Shown here: positions 45,121 through 56,596 of the stretch, one piece after another
How positions within the stretch are numbered: the stretch's first letter is position 1
Layout of the letters: the number at the start of each line of letters is the position of its first letter
Made by a program: the position numbers and the translations under genes
The notes under the pieces: model-generated
Seen by the model: the letters and a program-made list of their open reading frames with translations, nothing else
Database searches by the model: none
Told to the model about the DNA's origin: nothing
Assembly: GCF_003234265.2 (NCBI RefSeq)
Contig: NZ_CP126256.1
Coordinates: 2,170,001-2,234,000, forward strand
From: Curtobacterium sp. MCSS17_015
Lineage (GTDB): Bacteria; Actinomycetota; Actinomycetes; Actinomycetales; Microbacteriaceae
Direction of reading: 5' to 3'
DNA: 64,000 nucleotides

Positions 45121-45129
45121 ACCGCTACC

Positions 45130-45150
45130 GCAGGCCGTGGGGCGGCCTGC
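45130..45150 (-). promoter_or_regulatory. Second hairpin in the kinase operon leader
   Basis: GCAGGCCG (45130-45137) and CGGCCTGC (45143-45150) form an eight-pair stem with a five-base loop, adjacent to the hairpin at 45098. The two may be a tandem operator or leader structure. Confidence 0.45.
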
Positions 45151-45175
45151 CGGACGCGGGGGCGCCGTCTTCGAT

Positions 45176-45194
45176 CCAACCACGATGGGCACGG
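45176..45194. repeat. 19-bp direct repeat, copy 1
   Basis: CCAACCACGATGGGCACGG is identical to 45521-45539. This copy lies upstream of the kinase operon. Confidence 0.85.
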
Positions 45195-45319
45195 TCGTGT
45201 ACCCCGATCGGTTCGTCCGGAGGCGGACTCGACCATGGTAGCGGCGACCACCGACCCTTCACTGTCCCCCGGAAGCGGGATCGACGATCAGAAGAGGCGC
45301 GGTGCCGTCGTGGCCGTGG

Positions 45320-46636
45320 TCACTGCTGCTGCCGCGGTCCGCGCCGCCGCCGTCCGTGCCGCCGCGTCCCGTGCCGCCGCCGTCCGTGCCGCCGCCGTCC
45401 GTGCCGCCGCCGTCGGTGCCGCCGCCGTCCGTGCCGTCGAGCGGAACGGACCCACCGCACCCGTTCCGTCCGACGCGACGGTGCCGTTGCCGACCCCCGT
45501 TCCACTCCCGACCCGCACCCCCAACCACGATGGGCACGGACGGCGGCGGCACCGACGGCGGCGGCCGGACGGTACTCGGCCCGGTGCGTGTAGCCCGGGT
45601 CCGACCGTTTCAGCGGCGACTGGTCGGACGTGCGCGGTACGGCGTCGTCGGAGAACCCCATCGAACCGGTCGCCGGGTCGACCCGTCCGAGGGACAGCCC
45701 GTGCTCGTGCAGGATCGGACGGACGCGTTCCGCCAGCCACCGCCGGTAGTCCTTCGGGGCGTAGGTGTTGTCGAGGTACATCGCCCGGTAGCGGCCGAGG
45801 AGGTCGGGGTGGGTCCGGCCGAGCCACTCGTACCACCAGGGCTTGATGCCCGGTTTGAGGTGCAATGCGGAGTACATCAGGCTCGTGGCGCCCGAGGCCG
45901 CGGCCCGCCCGACCGCGTCCTGCAGGTGCGCTCGGGTGTCCGTGATGTACGGCAGGACCGGCATGAGGAACACCGAGCAGTCGAGCCCGGCGTCACGCAC
46001 CGCCCTGACGGTCGCCAGGCGTGCGGAGGTCGTGGGCGTCCCCGGCTCCACCGACTGCTGCAGGTCGTCGTCGTACACGGCGATCGACATGGCGATGTCG
46101 ACGGGCACCGACTTCGCCGCCTCGGCCAGGAGCGGGATGTCCCGACGGAGCAGACTGCCCTTCGTCAGGATGCTGAACGGCGTGCCCGAATCGGCGAGCG
46201 CCCGGATGATCCCGGGCATCAGCCGGTACCGACCCTCGGCCCGCTGGTACGGGTCGGTGTTCGTCCCGAGCGCCACCGGGTGACGGTCCCAGCTCGGCTT
46301 CGCGAGTTCCCGGGTCAGGACGTCCGCGACGTTCGTCTTCACGACGATCTGCTGGTCGAAGTCGGCCCCGCCGTCGAACTCCAGGTACGTGTGGGTCGGG
46401 CGGGCGAAACAGTACACGCACGCGTGACTGCACCCGCGGTAGGGGTTGATCGTCATGCCCCAGGTGCCGCCGTCCGCTCCCCCGACCTTGTTCAGCGCCG
46501 ACTTCGCCAGGACCTCGTGGAAGGTCACGCCGGCGAACTCGGGCGTCGTCACACTCCGGACGAACCCGCTGTTCGACTCGAGCCCGGGGAGCATGTCGCT
46601 CCGCTCGGCCGTGATCGCCTGTCCGTCCCACCGCAT
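45320..46636 (-). CDS. Radical SAM protein, Rv2578c family, with repeat-built C-terminus
   Basis: A 438-residue protein. The ATG at 46636 (MRWDGQ) matches the start usual for this family. The radical SAM iron-sulfur motif GCSHACVYCFARPTH is near residues 69-83. The region up to about residue 345 fits Rv2578c-like proteins (NTDPYQRAEGRY, SILTKGSLLRRDIPLLAE). The last 90 residues are unusual: Arg/His-rich RRHGR-type five-residue repeats encoded by a 15-bp tandem repeat. Either the tail is recent or a frameshift removed the original stop. A SOS box lies just upstream. A role in the DNA-damage response is inferred from that. Confidence 0.82.
   Translation of the reverse strand: MRWDGQAITAERSDMLPGLESNSGFVRSVTTPEFAGVTFHEVLAKSALNKVGGADGGTWGMTINPYRGCSHACVYCFARPTHTYLEFDGGADFDQQIVVKTNVADVLTRELAKPSWDRHPVALGTNTDPYQRAEGRYRLMPGIIRALADSGTPFSILTKGSLLRRDIPLLAEAAKSVPVDIAMSIAVYDDDLQQSVEPGTPTTSARLATVRAVRDAGLDCSVFLMPVLPYITDTRAHLQDAVGRAAASGATSLMYSALHLKPGIKPWWYEWLGRTHPDLLGRYRAMYLDNTYAPKDYRRWLAERVRPILHEHGLSLGRVDPATGSMGFSDDAVPRTSDQSPLKRSDPGYTHRAEYRPAAAVGAAAVRAHRGWGCGSGVERGSATAPSRRTERVRWVRSARRHGRRRHRRRRHGRRRHGRRRHGTRRHGRRRRGPRQQQ
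45343..45432. repeat. 15-bp minisatellite in the radical SAM gene
   Basis: Six 15-bp units of GCCGCCGCCGTCCGT type (45343-45357, 45358-45372, 45373-45387, 45388-45402, 45403-45417, 45418-45432), some with one or two changes. Unit length is a multiple of three. Confidence 0.85.
45521..45539. repeat. 19-bp direct repeat, copy 2
   Basis: Identical to 45176-45194, 345 bases away. It lies in the C-terminal coding region of the radical SAM gene. Confidence 0.85.
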
Positions 46637-46643
46637 ACCTCCA

Positions 46644-46661
46644 TTCGAACACACGTTCGAA
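46644..46661. promoter_or_regulatory. SOS (LexA) box upstream of the radical SAM gene
   Basis: TTCGAACACACGTTCGAA is a palindrome with seven-base arms around ACAC. It contains TCGAAC-N4-GTTCGA, the actinobacterial LexA box pattern. It lies eight bases upstream of the ATG at 46636 on the minus strand. The Rv2578c gene of Mycobacterium tuberculosis is, to my recollection, listed among LexA-controlled genes. Confidence 0.8.
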
Positions 46662-46682
46662 CGAGGCGCAAGGTGTGGCTCG

Positions 46683-48170
46683 TCAGCGGCGCAGCCCGAG
46701 CACCGATGCGGTCCGGTCGAGCGTCGCGCTCGCCAGGGCCGCGTCGTCGCCCAGGTCCTGCCCGTAGGTCGGGACCATCTCGCGCACGGCACCCTGCCAG
46801 CCGTCCCACCGGTCCGGGAAGCACTTGCGGAGGAGCCCGAGCATGATCGGCACCGCGGTCGAGGCGCCGGGCGACGCGCCGAGGAGCCCCGCGATCGAGC
46901 CGTCCGCCGACGTGATGACCTCGGTGCCGAACTGCAGCACGCCACCCTTGTCGGCATCGGGCTTGATCACCTGCACCCGCTGACCGGCCGTGATCCGGTG
47001 CCAGTGTTCCGGTCGGGCGCTCGGCATGAACTCGCGGAGCGCCTCGAACTTCGTGCGCTTGGACGCGAGGAGCTGACCGACCAGGTACTTCACGAGGTCG
47101 AGGTTCGAGAACGCGACGGCCAGCATCGGCCGCAGGTTGTGCGGGCGGATCGAGGCGAACAGGTCGAGGACGGAGCCCTGCTTGAGGAACTTCGGGCTGA
47201 ACCCGGCGTAGGGCCCGAACATGAGTGAGGCCTTGCCGTCCACGATGCGGGTGTCGAGGTGGGGCACCGACATCGGCGGGGCACCGACGCTCGCCTTGCC
47301 GTAGACCTTCGCCGCGTGCCGCTGCACGACTTCGGGGTCGTCGGTGCGCAGGAACTCCCCGGACACCGGGAAGCCGCCGTAGCCGCGGATCTCCGGGATG
47401 CCCGACTTCTGCAGCAGCTGCAGCGCACCGCCTCCGGCCCCGACGAAGACGAACTTCGCGGCGACCCGCTGCTTCGAGCGCCCGACGTCGTTCATGACGT
47501 CGAGCACCCAGCCCTCGGAGACCTTCGAGCGGACGATCTTCGTCACGCGGTGCGAGGGCTCGAACTGCAGGCCCTCGATCTCCAGGTGGTCGAACAGCTG
47601 CCGGGTGAGCGAGCCGAAGTCGACGTCGGATCCCGCGGCCGAGTACGTCGCCGCGATCGGCTGGTCCTTCCTGCGCCCGGGGATGAGCGCCGGTGCCCAC
47701 TTCCGGATCTGCTCGGCGTCCTCGCTGTACTCGAGCCCGGCGAACAGGGGGTGGTCCTTCATGGCGTCGTACCGGGCCCGCATGTAGGCCACGTTGTCCG
47801 CGCCCCAGACGAAGGAGATGTGCGGCGTCGGGTTGATGAAGCTCGTCGGGTCGGGCAGCGTTCCGTCCTCGACCAGGTGGGACCAGAACTGCCGCGAGAC
47901 CTGGAACTGCTCGTTGACCGTGACGGCCTTCGCGATCTCCACACGGCCGTCCGGCAGTTCGGGGGTGTAGTTGAGCTCGCAGAGCGCCGAGTGTCCGGTC
48001 CCGGCGTTGTTCCACGGGTTCGAGGACTCCTGCGCCGCGCTGCCCAGCCGCTCGTACACGCGGATCGTCCAGTCCGGCTCGAGCCGGTGGATGATCGCGG
48101 CGAGGGTGGCGCTCATGATCCCTCCGCCGACGAGGACGACATCGATGGGGTCCACCTGCTTCACTGCCAC
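46683..48170 (-). CDS. mqo: Malate:quinone oxidoreductase
   Basis: A 495-residue FAD-dependent membrane-associated enzyme of the TCA cycle. The N-terminal FAD motif VLVGGGIMSATLA, then ESSNPWNNAGTGHSALCELNYTPE, ISFVWGADNVAYMRARY and RPEHWHRITAGQRVQVIKPD are characteristic Mqo sequences. The length is normal. It starts at 48170 and is followed by a terminator with the divergent asd gene beyond. It transfers electrons from malate to menaquinone. Confidence 0.93.
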   Translation of the reverse strand: MAVKQVDPIDVVLVGGGIMSATLAAIIHRLEPDWTIRVYERLGSAAQESSNPWNNAGTGHSALCELNYTPELPDGRVEIAKAVTVNEQFQVSRQFWSHLVEDGTLPDPTSFINPTPHISFVWGADNVAYMRARYDAMKDHPLFAGLEYSEDAEQIRKWAPALIPGRRKDQPIAATYSAAGSDVDFGSLTRQLFDHLEIEGLQFEPSHRVTKIVRSKVSEGWVLDVMNDVGRSKQRVAAKFVFVGAGGGALQLLQKSGIPEIRGYGGFPVSGEFLRTDDPEVVQRHAAKVYGKASVGAPPMSVPHLDTRIVDGKASLMFGPYAGFSPKFLKQGSVLDLFASIRPHNLRPMLAVAFSNLDLVKYLVGQLLASKRTKFEALREFMPSARPEHWHRITAGQRVQVIKPDADKGGVLQFGTEVITSADGSIAGLLGASPGASTAVPIMLGLLRKCFPDRWDGWQGAVREMVPTYGQDLGDDAALASATLDRTASVLGLRR

Positions 48171-48207
48171 CCGTCGAGCCTACCGCCGCCGCACGTGAGC
48201 ACCCCAC

Positions 48208-48257
48208 GACGCCACGGGAGGCCCGGTACCACCTGGTACCGGGCCTCCCCTGGCGTC
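48208..48257. terminator. Terminator-like hairpin upstream of mqo, downstream of asd
   Basis: GACGCCA (48208-48214) pairs with TGGCGTC (48251-48257), continuing inward with GGGAGGCCCGGTACC/GGTACCGGGCCTCCC. A long stem with a short loop. It lies past the stop of asd (minus strand) and would terminate that operon. Confidence 0.75.
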
Positions 48258-48304
48258 AGCGGTCACGACGGGCCGTTCGGGCGCCGTCCCGCGGCCCCGG
48301 CGCG

Positions 48305-50683
<2,379 letters not shown>

Positions 50684-50766
50684 TCACGCGGCTCGACGAT
50701 CGTAGCCGGTGTTCCTCGGATGTTGCGTCGGGGCCGGTCGGCACGCAACGATCCCGCGCGGTGGGA

Positions 50767-51366
50767 TCAGCCGCCGACGACCCGACGACCCTCGAACGCG
50801 CGACCCAGGGTGACCTCGTCGGCGTACTCCAGGTCGCCGCCGACCGGCAGACCGGACGCCAACCGGGTGGTGCGGATGCCCATCGGCACGAGGAGTCGAC
50901 TGAGGTAGGTGGCGGTCGCCTCACCCTCGAGGTTCGGGTCGGTGGCGATGATGACCTCGTCGACGGTGCCGTCGGCCAGCCGCACCATGAGCTGCTGGAT
51001 CCGGAGGTCGTCCGGACCGACGCCGTCGATGGGGCTGATGGCGCCGCCGAGCACGTGGTAGAGGCCACGGAACTCCCGGGTGCGTTCGATCGCGGCCACG
51101 TCCTTGGCCTCCTCGACCACGCAGATCGTGCTCGGCGACCGGCGCGGGTCACGGCAGATGCTGCAGCGGACGTTCTCGGTGACGTTGCCGCACACCTCGC
51201 AGAACCGCACCTTCTCCTTGACCTCGCCGAGGAGCTCGGAGAGGCGCGTGGGGTCGAACGACTCGGTCTGGAGGATGTGGAAGGCGATCCGCTGCGCCGA
51301 CTTCGGGCCGATGCCGGGCAACCGCCCGAACTCGTCGATGAGGTCCTGCACGATGCCGTCGTACAT
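50767..51366 (-). CDS. recR: Recombination protein RecR
   Basis: A 199-residue protein acting with RecF and RecO in gap repair. HhH region [19 protein letters not shown], zinc finger [18 protein letters not shown], then the Toprim core [26 protein letters not shown] and [20 protein letters not shown] ([14 protein letters not shown]). ATG at 51366 overlaps the dnaX stop (ATGA), a conserved arrangement. Confidence 0.95.
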   Translation of the reverse strand: MYDGIVQDLIDEFGRLPGIGPKSAQRIAFHILQTESFDPTRLSELLGEVKEKVRFCEVCGNVTENVRCSICRDPRRSPSTICVVEEAKDVAAIERTREFRGLYHVLGGAISPIDGVGPDDLRIQQLMVRLADGTVDEVIIATDPNLEGEATATYLSRLLVPMGIRTTRLASGLPVGGDLEYADEVTLGRAFEGRRVVGG

Positions 51367-54359
51367 CAGACACTCCCCTCGGTCAGTGACGTCTCCTCGA
51401 TGAACTGCGCGCCGAGGATCTCCCGCACGACGGCTTCACCGTAGCGACCGGGGACGGCGGTCCGGCGCACGGCAGCGGGTTGCCCGCCCGCGGGCTGCTG
51501 CCGATGCGGCGGTGCGGGCTGCTGCTCCGGTGCGCGCCGAGGTGCGGACTGCGGCGTCGCCGACCGGGGCGGTGCGGACTGCCCGGGACTCACCGGGGTC
51601 CGCGGGCTCTGCTGCGGGTCACGTCGACCGCCGCCCGGACCAGGGTCGGGGAACGGCGCGCCGTCGTCGAACGGTTCGTCGTCGAGCGGGTAGTCGTCGA
51701 CCGGTACGGCGTCCGACAGCGGGCCCGGACGGCTCTGGCCCGCAGCGCTGCGGGGAGGCCCGGCCTGGGCGGGCGCGTCGGCCGCGGTCGCGTCGGCGGC
51801 GGTCCCCCGGTCGTCACCCCCGCTCGGTGCGTGATCGCTCCTGGTCGGAGCACCGGGAGCAGGAGGCGTGGCCGGCTGCGCGGACGCGCGCGGCGTCTCA
51901 CGCTCGGCCGGGGCCACGGTGGCATCGACGGGGACGGCACCGAAGGGAGCGGCCCACGAGGGCTCGACGTCCTCGGGGACGGCACCGGCGGTCGGGTCCG
52001 AGGCGGGGATCGTGGCGACGGCCCACTCGGTCACGGGGCCGGAGTCCTGGGGCTCGCTCGGGGTCGGCTGCTCCGGGGCTCGCTGCTCCGGGGCTCGCTG
52101 CTCGGGGGCTCGTTGCTCCGGGGCTCGCTGCTCCGTCGATGCCGGGACCGCGGGCGCCCCCGGTTCCGGACGGGTCCGAGTCGCGGGGCCACCCGCCGCC
52201 GGACCGGGGTGAGCCGGCGCGGTCTGCGCCTGTCCGGTCGACGACTGCACCGTCGGCGCTGCCTGCGCGGGACGACGCTGCGCCGGAGCACCCTGCGCCG
52301 GGAGACCCTGCGACGGGACGCCCTGTGCCGGAGCATCGGGAACCGGCGTGCTCGACGGTCGTGCGCCACCGCCGGGGGCAACGCCACCACCGGGGCCGCG
52401 GGCCACGAACTTCACGCGGAACCCGAGGACGTCGGTGATCGCGGTCCGCAGATGTTCGCTGACGCTGGTGTTCGGGTCGCTCATCTCCTTGAACGACGCC
52501 ACGTCCTGCTGGCTCGGGAACGTCAGGGTGAGGACGTCGTCCTTGAGCGCGGTGACCTGCGCCGTCGCGACGACCGCCCACGCAGAGCGCTTCGCGCGCT
52601 GCACGTGCTCGACGATCTGCGGCCAGGTGTCGCGCATCTGCTGCAGGCCCACCGGAGTGACGGGCCGGACGGCGGGTTCGTCACCGATGACGGTTCCGAC
52701 GCCGGTGGACGACGGCGACGCCTGCCCCGCGGCTGGCGGAGACGAGGAGGCGGCGGGCTCAGGGGTGCTCTCGGGGACGGCGGCAGCCCAGGAAGCGGCG
52801 GCGTCCCGGGCGGCGTCACCGGTCGAGGCGTTCGTCGGGACGCCCGCCTGCTCCGTCGCGTTCGCGGCAGGTGCGGGGGCAGCGGGGTGTCGCTCGGCGG
52901 ACCTGGCGACGCCGTCGCCGGAGGTCGTGTTCGGCCCGGTCGCGCTCGGTGCGGTGACGCGCGACCCGGTGGTGCCCGGGGCAGCAGTGCCGGACGCGGC
53001 GGTGCCCGACGCGGTGGTGCCCGGGGCAGCAGTGCCGGACGCGGCGGTGCCCGACGCGGCGGTGCCCGACGCGGTGGTGCCCGTCACGGCGGTGCCGGAC
53101 GCGGTCAGCGGCTCAGGACGAGGCTCGGCGGCGGTCGTCGGGGCAGGCGCTGCGGCCGGCGTCACCGCCGGTCCGGCCTGGTGCCCGCCGGCGTCACCGA
53201 CCCCGACGCGGCGCTCGAGCCGCTCGACGCGGGCGAGCGCGCCACGCTGGGTGTCGTCGGCCTCCGGCACGAGCATCCGCGCGACCATGAGCTCGAGGTG
53301 CAGTCGGGGCGAGGTCGCTCCGGTCATCTCGGTCAGGGCGCGGTTGGCGATGTCGGCGCCACGGGACAGCGCGGTCGCCCCGAACACCCCGGCCTGCCGC
53401 GACATGGTGTCGAGTTCTTCGGGTGAGACCCCGCGCAGGACCGCACCGGCGCTCTCGTTGGTGGCCGCGACGACGATGAGGTCGCGCAGCCGTTCGAGCA
53501 GGTCCTCGACGAAACGACGCGGGTCCTGCCCGGTCTGTACGACACGGTCGATGGCCGAGAACGCGGATGCGGGATCGGCCACGGCGAGCGCGTCGACGAC
53601 GTCGTCGAGCAGCGCGGCGTCGGTGTACCCGAGGAGCGCGACGGCTCGCTCGTACGCGATCGCACCGTCTTCGCTGCCGGCCATCAGCTGGTCGAGCAGC
53701 GAGAGGGTGTCGCGCACCGAGCCACCACCGGCGCGCACGACGAGGGGCAGCACGCCCGGTGCGACGGAGACGGACTCCTGCGCGCAGAGCTGCTCGATGT
53801 ACTCGAGCATCGTGGCGGGCGGGACGAGACGGAACGGGTAGTGGTGGGTGCGCGACCGGATCGTGCCGATGACCTTCTCGGGTTCGGTCGTCGCGAAGAT
53901 GAACTTGACGTGCTCCGGCGGCTCCTCGACGAGCTTGAGCAGGGCGTTGAAGCCCTGCGGCGTGACCATGTGGGCCTCGTCGAGGATGAAGATCTTGTAG
54001 CGGTCACGAGCGGGCGCGAAGACGGCGCGGTCGCGGAGGTCGCGTGCGTCGTCGACGCCGTTGTGGCTCGCCGCGTCGATCTCGATGACGTCGAGCGATC
54101 CGCCACCACCACGGGCGAGTTCGACGCAGCTGGGGCAGACGCCGCACGGGGTGTCGGTCGGCCCCTCGGCACAGTTCAGGCAGCGGGCGAGGATGCGGGC
54201 CGACGTGGTCTTGCCGCACCCGCGCGGGCCGCTGAACAGGTAGGCGTGGTTGACACGGTTCGTCCGGAGCGCGGTGCGGAGCGGGTCCGTGACCTGCGAC
54301 TGCCCGATGAGCTCGGCGAAGTTCTCGGGCCGGTAACGGCGATACAGGGCGGTGACCAC
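51366..54359 (-). CDS. dnaX: DNA polymerase III subunits gamma and tau
   Basis: A 997-residue clamp loader ATPase. The GTG at 54359 gives [20 protein letters not shown]; the longer frame to 54473 overlaps the SRP RNA and is discarded. Motifs are GPRGCGKTT (about residues 44-52), zinc cluster [19 protein letters not shown] and DEAHMVT. After about residue 400 comes a very long Ala/Pro/Thr/Ser-rich linker with 15-bp DNA repeats, and the sequence [17 protein letters not shown] near 620 starts domain IV. No A-rich slippery sequence for a separate gamma form was noticed. Overlaps recR. Confidence 0.93.
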   Translation of the reverse strand: MVTALYRRYRPENFAELIGQSQVTDPLRTALRTNRVNHAYLFSGPRGCGKTTSARILARCLNCAEGPTDTPCGVCPSCVELARGGGGSLDVIEIDAASHNGVDDARDLRDRAVFAPARDRYKIFILDEAHMVTPQGFNALLKLVEEPPEHVKFIFATTEPEKVIGTIRSRTHHYPFRLVPPATMLEYIEQLCAQESVSVAPGVLPLVVRAGGGSVRDTLSLLDQLMAGSEDGAIAYERAVALLGYTDAALLDDVVDALAVADPASAFSAIDRVVQTGQDPRRFVEDLLERLRDLIVVAATNESAGAVLRGVSPEELDTMSRQAGVFGATALSRGADIANRALTEMTGATSPRLHLELMVARMLVPEADDTQRGALARVERLERRVGVGDAGGHQAGPAVTPAAAPAPTTAAEPRPEPLTASGTAVTGTTASGTAASGTAASGTAAPGTTASGTAASGTAAPGTTGSRVTAPSATGPNTTSGDGVARSAERHPAAPAPAANATEQAGVPTNASTGDAARDAAASWAAAVPESTPEPAASSSPPAAGQASPSSTGVGTVIGDEPAVRPVTPVGLQQMRDTWPQIVEHVQRAKRSAWAVVATAQVTALKDDVLTLTFPSQQDVASFKEMSDPNTSVSEHLRTAITDVLGFRVKFVARGPGGGVAPGGGARPSSTPVPDAPAQGVPSQGLPAQGAPAQRRPAQAAPTVQSSTGQAQTAPAHPGPAAGGPATRTRPEPGAPAVPASTEQRAPEQRAPEQRAPEQRAPEQPTPSEPQDSGPVTEWAVATIPASDPTAGAVPEDVEPSWAAPFGAVPVDATVAPAERETPRASAQPATPPAPGAPTRSDHAPSGGDDRGTAADATAADAPAQAGPPRSAAGQSRPGPLSDAVPVDDYPLDDEPFDDGAPFPDPGPGGGRRDPQQSPRTPVSPGQSAPPRSATPQSAPRRAPEQQPAPPHRQQPAGGQPAAVRRTAVPGRYGEAVVREILGAQFIEETSLTEGSV
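52071..52130. repeat. 15-bp array in dnaX (QRAPE codons)
   Basis: Four 15-bp units, CTCCGGGGCTCGCTG at 52071-52085, 52086-52100 and 52116-52130, and CTCGGGGGCTCGTTG at 52101-52115. On the minus strand they encode QRAPE-type repeats. Confidence 0.85.
52967..53105. repeat. 15-bp array in dnaX (SGTAA codons)
   Basis: About nine 15-bp units of GTGCCGGACGCGGCG / GTGCCCGGGGCAGCA type, some with changes. They encode [10 protein letters not shown] five-residue repeats. The limits are approximate. Confidence 0.75.
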
Positions 54360-54458
54360 GCGACCAGGGTAGTCGGCACCGCCGACACCTCGGCACCGCT
54401 GTCCACAGGCCACCAGAGGCGCCCCGGAAGACCGAGAAGAACCCTCCAGGAACGAAGA

Positions 54459-54549
54459 AGACTCCTCACGCACCCGCCAGAGCCCGGTTACCCTTGCTGC
54501 GTTTCCGCCCTGGGGGAGTTGGCCTGGATGGCGTCACGTGAGGAGCCGC
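54459..54549 (-). ncRNA. ffs: Signal recognition particle RNA, small bacterial (4.5S) type
   Basis: Reading the minus strand, CTCCTCACG (54545-54537) pairs with CGTGAGGAG (54470-54462), enclosing the hallmark AGGGCGGAAACGCAGCAAGGG at about 54508-54487, which forms the conserved SRP54-binding loops. It lies in the gap between dnaX and the divergent NAD(P)-binding gene, a location common in actinobacteria. The exact 5' and 3' ends are not defined. Confidence 0.9.
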
Positions 54550-54587
54550 TGAACACTCTACCGGACGGAAGGAGCAGCATCGAACCC

Positions 54588-55262
54588 ATGAAGATCGCCA
54601 TCGCCGGAGGCCACGGGAAGATCGCCCTGATCCTCGAACGCCTCATCACCGACGCCGGTCACGACGCCGTCGGCATCGTCCGCAACCCCGCACACGTCTC
54701 CGACGTCGAACAGACCGGTGCGAAGGCGCTCGTCGCCGACCTCGAGCAGCTGTCGGAGGAGGAACTCGCGCTCCGTCTGCGCGGGTTCGACGCGGTGGTC
54801 TTCGCTGCCGGCGCGGGCCCGGGCAGCGGGGCCGAGCGCAAGCTCTCGGTCGACCGGGATGCGGCCGTGCTGCTGGCGGAGGCCGCCGTGCGGTTGGACA
54901 TCGACCGCTACGTGATGATCTCGGCGATGGGGGCCGACGCGTACGACCCCGAGGCCGCGAAGCTCCCCGCCGAGGACGAGGAGGGCGTCTTCCAGGTCTA
55001 CCTCCGCGCGAAGGCCGAGGCGGACGCCAACGTGCGGATGCGCCGGTTCCGGTGGACGATCATCCGTCCCGGCGGCCTCCTCGACACACCGCCGCAGGGC
55101 ACCGTCACCGTCGGGACCACCGTCCCGCGCGGGTCGATCCCCCGCGCGGACGTCGCCGCGGTGGCCCTGCACGCCCTCCTCGACGACAGCGCGGTCGGCA
55201 AGCAGTTCGAGGTCACCAGCGGCGACACGCCGATCCCGGCCGCCCTGCACGCCCTCGGCTGA
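54588..55262 (+). CDS. NAD(P)-binding oxidoreductase/epimerase-like protein (atypical SDR)
   Basis: A 224-residue Rossmann protein. ATG at 54588 with GGAAGGAG at 54567-54574, a somewhat long spacing; the long frame from 53841 is rejected. Motifs are IAIAGGHGKIALILERL at the N-terminus and VFAAGAGPGSG, MISAMGADAYDPEAAKL and IIRPGGLLD. These fit NAD(P)H-binding proteins such as YwnB/CC3_TIM-like SDRs, most of which have unknown substrates. It is followed by a terminator. Confidence 0.8.
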   Translation: MKIAIAGGHGKIALILERLITDAGHDAVGIVRNPAHVSDVEQTGAKALVADLEQLSEEELALRLRGFDAVVFAAGAGPGSGAERKLSVDRDAAVLLAEAAVRLDIDRYVMISAMGADAYDPEAAKLPAEDEEGVFQVYLRAKAEADANVRMRRFRWTIIRPGGLLDTPPQGTVTVGTTVPRGSIPRADVAAVALHALLDDSAVGKQFEVTSGDTPIPAALHALG

Positions 55263-55277
55263 ACTGACCCGGACGAC

Positions 55278-55320
55278 GGACGGGAGGCCCGCCACCGGAC
55301 CGGTGGCGGGCCTCCCGTCC
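55278..55320. terminator. Bidirectional terminator between SDR gene and ackA
   Basis: GGACGGGAGGCCCGCCACC (55278-55296) pairs with GGTGGCGGGCCTCCCGTCC (55302-55320) with a short GGACC loop. A 19-pair stem between convergent genes. Confidence 0.85.
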
Positions 55321-55321
55321 C

Positions 55322-55391
55322 ACAGGTGCCGACCCGGTGCCGGGACTGCCACGCCACACCATGTCCAACAGGTGCGGACCCGGTGCCGGGA
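55322..55391. repeat. 24-bp near-identical direct repeats after ackA
   Basis: A 24-bp sequence at 55322-55345 recurs at 55368-55391 with one change (GGTGCC versus GGTGCG), 46 bases apart in phase. Each copy has the core GACCCGGTGCCGGGA. They lie between the terminator and the ackA stop. The role is unknown. Confidence 0.7.
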
Positions 55392-55399
55392 TGCGCGTG

Positions 55400-56596
55400 T
55401 CAGAGTGCGACGGCCGCTGACTGCCGGGCGATCTCGAGCTCCTCGTTCGTCGGGATGACGAGCACCTCGACGCGGGAGGCGTCCGTCGAGATCCGCCGGG
55501 CCTCCTTCGCGTGGAGTTCGTTGCGGTCCGGGTCGACCTCGATGCCGAGGTGCTCGAGTCCGGCGAGCACCCGACGACGGAGCAGCGCGTTGTTCTCCCC
55601 CACGCCGGCGGTGAAGACGACCGCGTCCAGCCCGCCGAGCTGGGCGGTGTAGGCACCCACGTAGCGGCGGATGCGGTGGCGGTAGACCGCGAGCGCGGCC
55701 TCGGCGGTCTCGTCGCCGTTGCTCGCCGCCTCCTGCACGTCGCGCATGTCACCGCTGCCGGTGAGGCCGAGCAGGCCGGACTGCTTGTTGAGCATCGTGT
55801 CGAGGTCGTCGAAGGACAGGCCGGCCTCGCGATGCAGGTGGATGAGCACGGCCGGGTCGAGGTCGCCGGAGCGGGTGCCCATGACGAGGCCCTCGAGCGG
55901 TGTGAGCCCCATCGAGGTCTCGATCGAGCGACCGCCGTCGATTGCGGCGGCCGAGGCGCCGTTGCCGAGGTGCAGGACGATCGTCTTCAGCTCGGACAGC
56001 GGCCGGTCGAGGAACACCGCGGCCTGCTCGGAGACGTACTTGTGGCTCGTGCCGTGCATGCCGTAGCGACGGACCTGGTGCTGCTCGGCCAGGTCGGCCG
56101 GGATCGCGTAGGTGTACGCGTGCGGGGGCATCGTCTGGTGGAAGGCGGTGTCGAACACGGCGACGTGCGGGACGTCGTCGAAGACCTGCTTCGCGGCCCG
56201 GATCCCCTCGAGGTTGGCCGGGTTGTGCAGCGGCGCGAGGCTCGACAGGGCGTCGATCTCCTGCTCGACCTCGTCCGTCACGACGGTCGCGGCGTCGAAC
56301 CGGGTGCCGCCGTGCACGACCCGGTGTCCGACGACGGCCGGCGGGTGCTCGTCGAACGAGGGACCGACCTTGTCGAACGCGTCGATCATGGCCTGGAACC
56401 CGGCGGCGTGGTCCGGCACCTCGGCGCCCTCGTTCGACGAGGTCTCCCCCGTCAGGGCGTTCGTGTGCTTCCACGAGCCGGTCGACTCGCCGATCCGCTC
56501 GACCAGGCCGGATGCGAGGGTCCGCTCGTCCTCGAGTTCGATGAGCTGGTACTTGAACGAACTCGAACCGGAGTTGACGACGAGGGCTGCGCTCAC
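55400..56596 (-). CDS. ackA: Acetate kinase
   Basis: A 398-residue enzyme converting acetyl phosphate and ADP to acetate and ATP. The GTG at 56596 gives MSAALVVNSGSSSFKYQLIE; the long frame extending to 58858 is antisense or an overlap of pta and is discarded. Motifs VVNSGSSSFKYQL, HRVVHGG, FDTAFHQTMP and VFTAGVGEN are all in place. Its start overlaps the pta stop (GTGA). Confidence 0.95.
   Translation of the reverse strand: MSAALVVNSGSSSFKYQLIELEDERTLASGLVERIGESTGSWKHTNALTGETSSNEGAEVPDHAAGFQAMIDAFDKVGPSFDEHPPAVVGHRVVHGGTRFDAATVVTDEVEQEIDALSSLAPLHNPANLEGIRAAKQVFDDVPHVAVFDTAFHQTMPPHAYTYAIPADLAEQHQVRRYGMHGTSHKYVSEQAAVFLDRPLSELKTIVLHLGNGASAAAIDGGRSIETSMGLTPLEGLVMGTRSGDLDPAVLIHLHREAGLSFDDLDTMLNKQSGLLGLTGSGDMRDVQEAASNGDETAEAALAVYRHRIRRYVGAYTAQLGGLDAVVFTAGVGENNALLRRRVLAGLEHLGIEVDPDRNELHAKEARRISTDASRVEVLVIPTNEELEIARQSAAVAL

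Noticed and set aside
45064..45192. 43-codon N-terminal extension of the histidine kinase
   Set aside because: The GTG at 45063 has a perfect SD sequence, and the extension lies in hairpins and the direct repeat.
45343..45432. CRISPR array
   Set aside because: The repeat units are contiguous 15-bp minisatellite units without spacers, inside a coding gene.
51366..54359. Programmed frameshift in dnaX giving a short gamma subunit
   Set aside because: No A-rich slippery sequence of the E. coli type was seen in the region where it would be needed.
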